Shown here piece by piece: positions 39,790 through 40,661 of a stretch of 40,661 nt of DNA. Every line of letters begins with the position of its first letter. Position 1 is the stretch's first letter. The stretch lies in assembly GCA_016932165.1 (NCBI GenBank), contig JAFGDK010000067.1, positions 1 through 40,661 on the forward strand, given 5' to 3'. The DNA is from Anaerolineales bacterium (GTDB lineage: Bacteria; Chloroflexota; Anaerolineae; Anaerolineales; UBA11579). Below the pieces are notes generated by a model. That model did no database searches. It was not told where the DNA came from and was given only the letters and a program-made list of their open reading frames with translations. The translations under genes and the position numbers were made by a program.

Positions 39790-39839
39790 GATTCACTCCT
39801 GTTGTCAGTCTCCAGTAGTCGGTAGTCAGTTGTCAGATA

Positions 39840-39885
39840 GTCAACCCCTAACCCCAGCCCTTTCCTCTGGAAGGGGCAAGGGTGT
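39840..39885 (-). repeat. Fragment resembling the dispersed repeat, in the thrS leader
   Basis: The stretch cccctaaccccagccctttc followed by ctctggaaggggcaaggg resembles the left part of the repeat copies at 14650, 16800 and 32596, and is next to degenerate agtc repeats (39805-39840). It lies between the T-box terminator and thrS. Confidence 0.45.
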
Positions 39886-39937
39886 CTCTCAATCAGGTAG
39901 AGTGGGAACGCAATCGGGTGGGGTTGGTTGATTGCCT

Positions 39938-39982
39938 TTATTCCCCTCGAAGAGGGCCAACAGTCAAATTGGGTTGGTTCAT
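39938..39982 (-). CDS. 14-codon leader ORF between T-box and thrS
   Basis: Directly after the T-box terminator comes taaggaga and an ATG at 39982, reading MNQPNLTVGPLRGE and then TAA. The ribosome site is better than average. It may be a leader peptide, or the remnant of the original thrS start separated from the gene by inserted repeat-like sequence. It is short enough to be chance. Confidence 0.35.
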   Translation of the reverse strand: MNQPNLTVGPLRGE

Positions 39983-39991
39983 TTCTATCTC

Positions 39992-40267
39992 CTTAAACAA
40001 AGAAAGCTCCTGCCATCAGGGCATGAGCCTTTCTCACACGGTTCCACCTGAAGTTAAACGATCGTCAGATCGTCCATCTCAACGCTGGCCTGTAACGGGG
40101 CCTGCCGATCCTCTTACTCGGATGCCGCCATAATGGTGAATCCTTTCAGATTTCCGCTCGCGAGGGGTTTTTGCCGGGGGCTGGCTGAGATGGCTTTCAG
40201 CCGGTGACCATCTCTCTCTGAAATCCGCCTGGCCGGGTACTCGTCTCGGTCGTCGCGTTTTAGTTAT
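39992..40267 (-). ncRNA. T-box riboswitch leader of thrS
   Basis: On the minus strand the leader contains AGGTGGAACCGTG (plus-strand positions about 40037-40049), matching the T-box consensus AGGGTGGNACCGCG. It is followed by a terminator: gaaaggctcatgcc paired with ggcaggagctttc (40002-40033) and a TTTGTTT tract. Upstream are the stem-I-like AGAGAGAUGG and GCTGAAAGCC blocks. A candidate threonine specifier codon ACC lies at 40135-40137 in TTCACCA. Uncharged tRNA-Thr would stabilise the antiterminator and allow thrS expression. Exact stem boundaries were not computed. Confidence 0.85.
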
Positions 40268-40273
40268 GTGTTT

Positions 40274-40301
40274 ATTATAAGGGGGTTATTGGCGCTGTCA
40301 A
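40274..40301 (-). promoter_or_regulatory. thrS: Consensus promoter of the T-box/thrS transcript
   Basis: On the minus strand perfect TTGACA (complement of 40296-40301) and TATAAT (complement of 40274-40279) are separated by 16 bases. Transcription would start near 40267, just before the T-box leader. Confidence 0.85.
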
Positions 40302-40420
40302 GGCGCGCTTGTGCGGTGCGGTGTCCAGCAGATACGATCACTTGATCAGGCTGCCCGAACAAATTCTTGATAGCTGTCTGGGCAGCGTCTAATCCCAACT
40401 AGCTGGTTCGTCAGCATAGT

Positions 40421-40661
40421 TTAAACAACCCCCAGAGCCCTCAAAATGCCGTACAGCACAAGCATCATCAGCGCCAGGAAGGCCGGGCTGCGCAGCAGAT
40501 TAGGCTTCCTGGCTAGCCGGAGAGCGCGGGCATCAACCGTGAAACCCATGCTTTCCAGCTTTTCCACCAGGACAGCCGGGCTGGGCTCCGTGAGGGCGCT
40601 TTTATCGGGGAAAACCAGCGTGGGGACGGAATAGTGGCCCTCATTGATGGCGGCCACTTGC
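40421..40661 (-). CDS. Glutaredoxin/mycoredoxin-like protein, partial (C-terminal part)
   Basis: The frame is open to the window edge, so the N-terminus lies outside. The visible part reads VAAINEGHYSVPTLVFPDKS and then LTEPSPAVLVEKLESMGF. The cis-proline VPT loop, the strand and the TEPS block are typical of the second half of glutaredoxin-like thiol oxidoreductases of the mycoredoxin type; the CxxC motif would lie upstream. A membrane segment (about the last 20 residues, FLALMMLVLYGILRALGV) ends the protein, so it is probably membrane-attached. The GTG at 40657 should not be taken as the start. Confidence 0.75.
   Translation of the reverse strand, partial: QVAAINEGHYSVPTLVFPDKSALTEPSPAVLVEKLESMGFTVDARALRLARKPNLLRSPAFLALMMLVLYGILRALGVV

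Noticed and set aside
40421-40657. Complete 78-residue protein starting at GTG 40657
   Set aside because: The frame is open to the window edge and the visible part matches only the second half of a glutaredoxin fold, so it is a truncated view of a longer gene.

Overview
The window looks like chromosomal DNA of a non-photosynthetic Chloroflexota bacterium, most likely Anaerolineae. That placement is an inference from gene content, mixed GC, lipoproteins with Thr/Pro-rich stalks, AAA+VWA chelatase genes and several apparently leaderless promoters. No rRNA or tRNA gene is visible to confirm it.

Layout. 1-3.5 kb (minus): ChrA-type transporter, CBS-domain protein, RadA. 3.6-7.4 kb (plus): a compact AT-richer module of two paralogous octaheme c-type cytochrome lipoproteins, each with a lysine-type CXXCK site, a small polytopic membrane protein and a Crp/Fnr regulator, with a Fnr-like palindrome upstream of the first gene. 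7.4-11.9 kb (minus): ClpC and an S1-type protein with a long acidic tail. 12-14.1 kb (plus): a ChlI-like AAA gene and a VWA (ChlD-like) segment that are out of frame by -1 and joined exactly at an A10 run ending in A AAA AAG TAG, so one gene probably gives a short and a long chelatase subunit. 14.2-17.8 kb: VOC protein, then a zinc-protease-like lipoprotein bracketed by two direct copies of a dispersed repeat, then a membrane protein. 18-21.3 kb (plus): ferredoxin/adrenodoxin-reductase-like flavoprotein, a small element with inverted ends, and a GT-C-like membrane protein. 21.3-25.7 kb (minus): an apparent operon of GAF-GAF-GGDEF cyclase, M42 peptidase, M19 dipeptidase and a membrane protein. 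25.9-26.6 kb (plus): a small helical protein and a NifU-C-like scaffold. 27-29.5 kb (plus): a TGT homologue, an ArmA/Rmt-family 16S rRNA G1405 methyltransferase homologue overlapping it, and an isochorismatase-fold hydrolase. 29.4-34.5 kb (minus): ADH, CPBP protease, Nudix and nucleoside-kinase operon, then GNAT-MOSC pair. 34.6-37.1 kb (plus): secreted Cys-rich protein, membrane protein and PpsR-like regulator. 37.5-37.8 kb: DUF4258-like gene in an AT-rich patch. 38-40.3 kb (minus): ThrRS lacking its TGS domain, behind a T-box leader and a consensus promoter. The right edge cuts a glutaredoxin-like gene.

The strongest candidates for something new are the octaheme pair with its own regulator, the TGT/ArmA-like operon that would modify both tRNA and the ribosomal decoding site, and the frameshift-fused chelatase gene. 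All family assignments rest on reading motifs by eye; no database search was possible.
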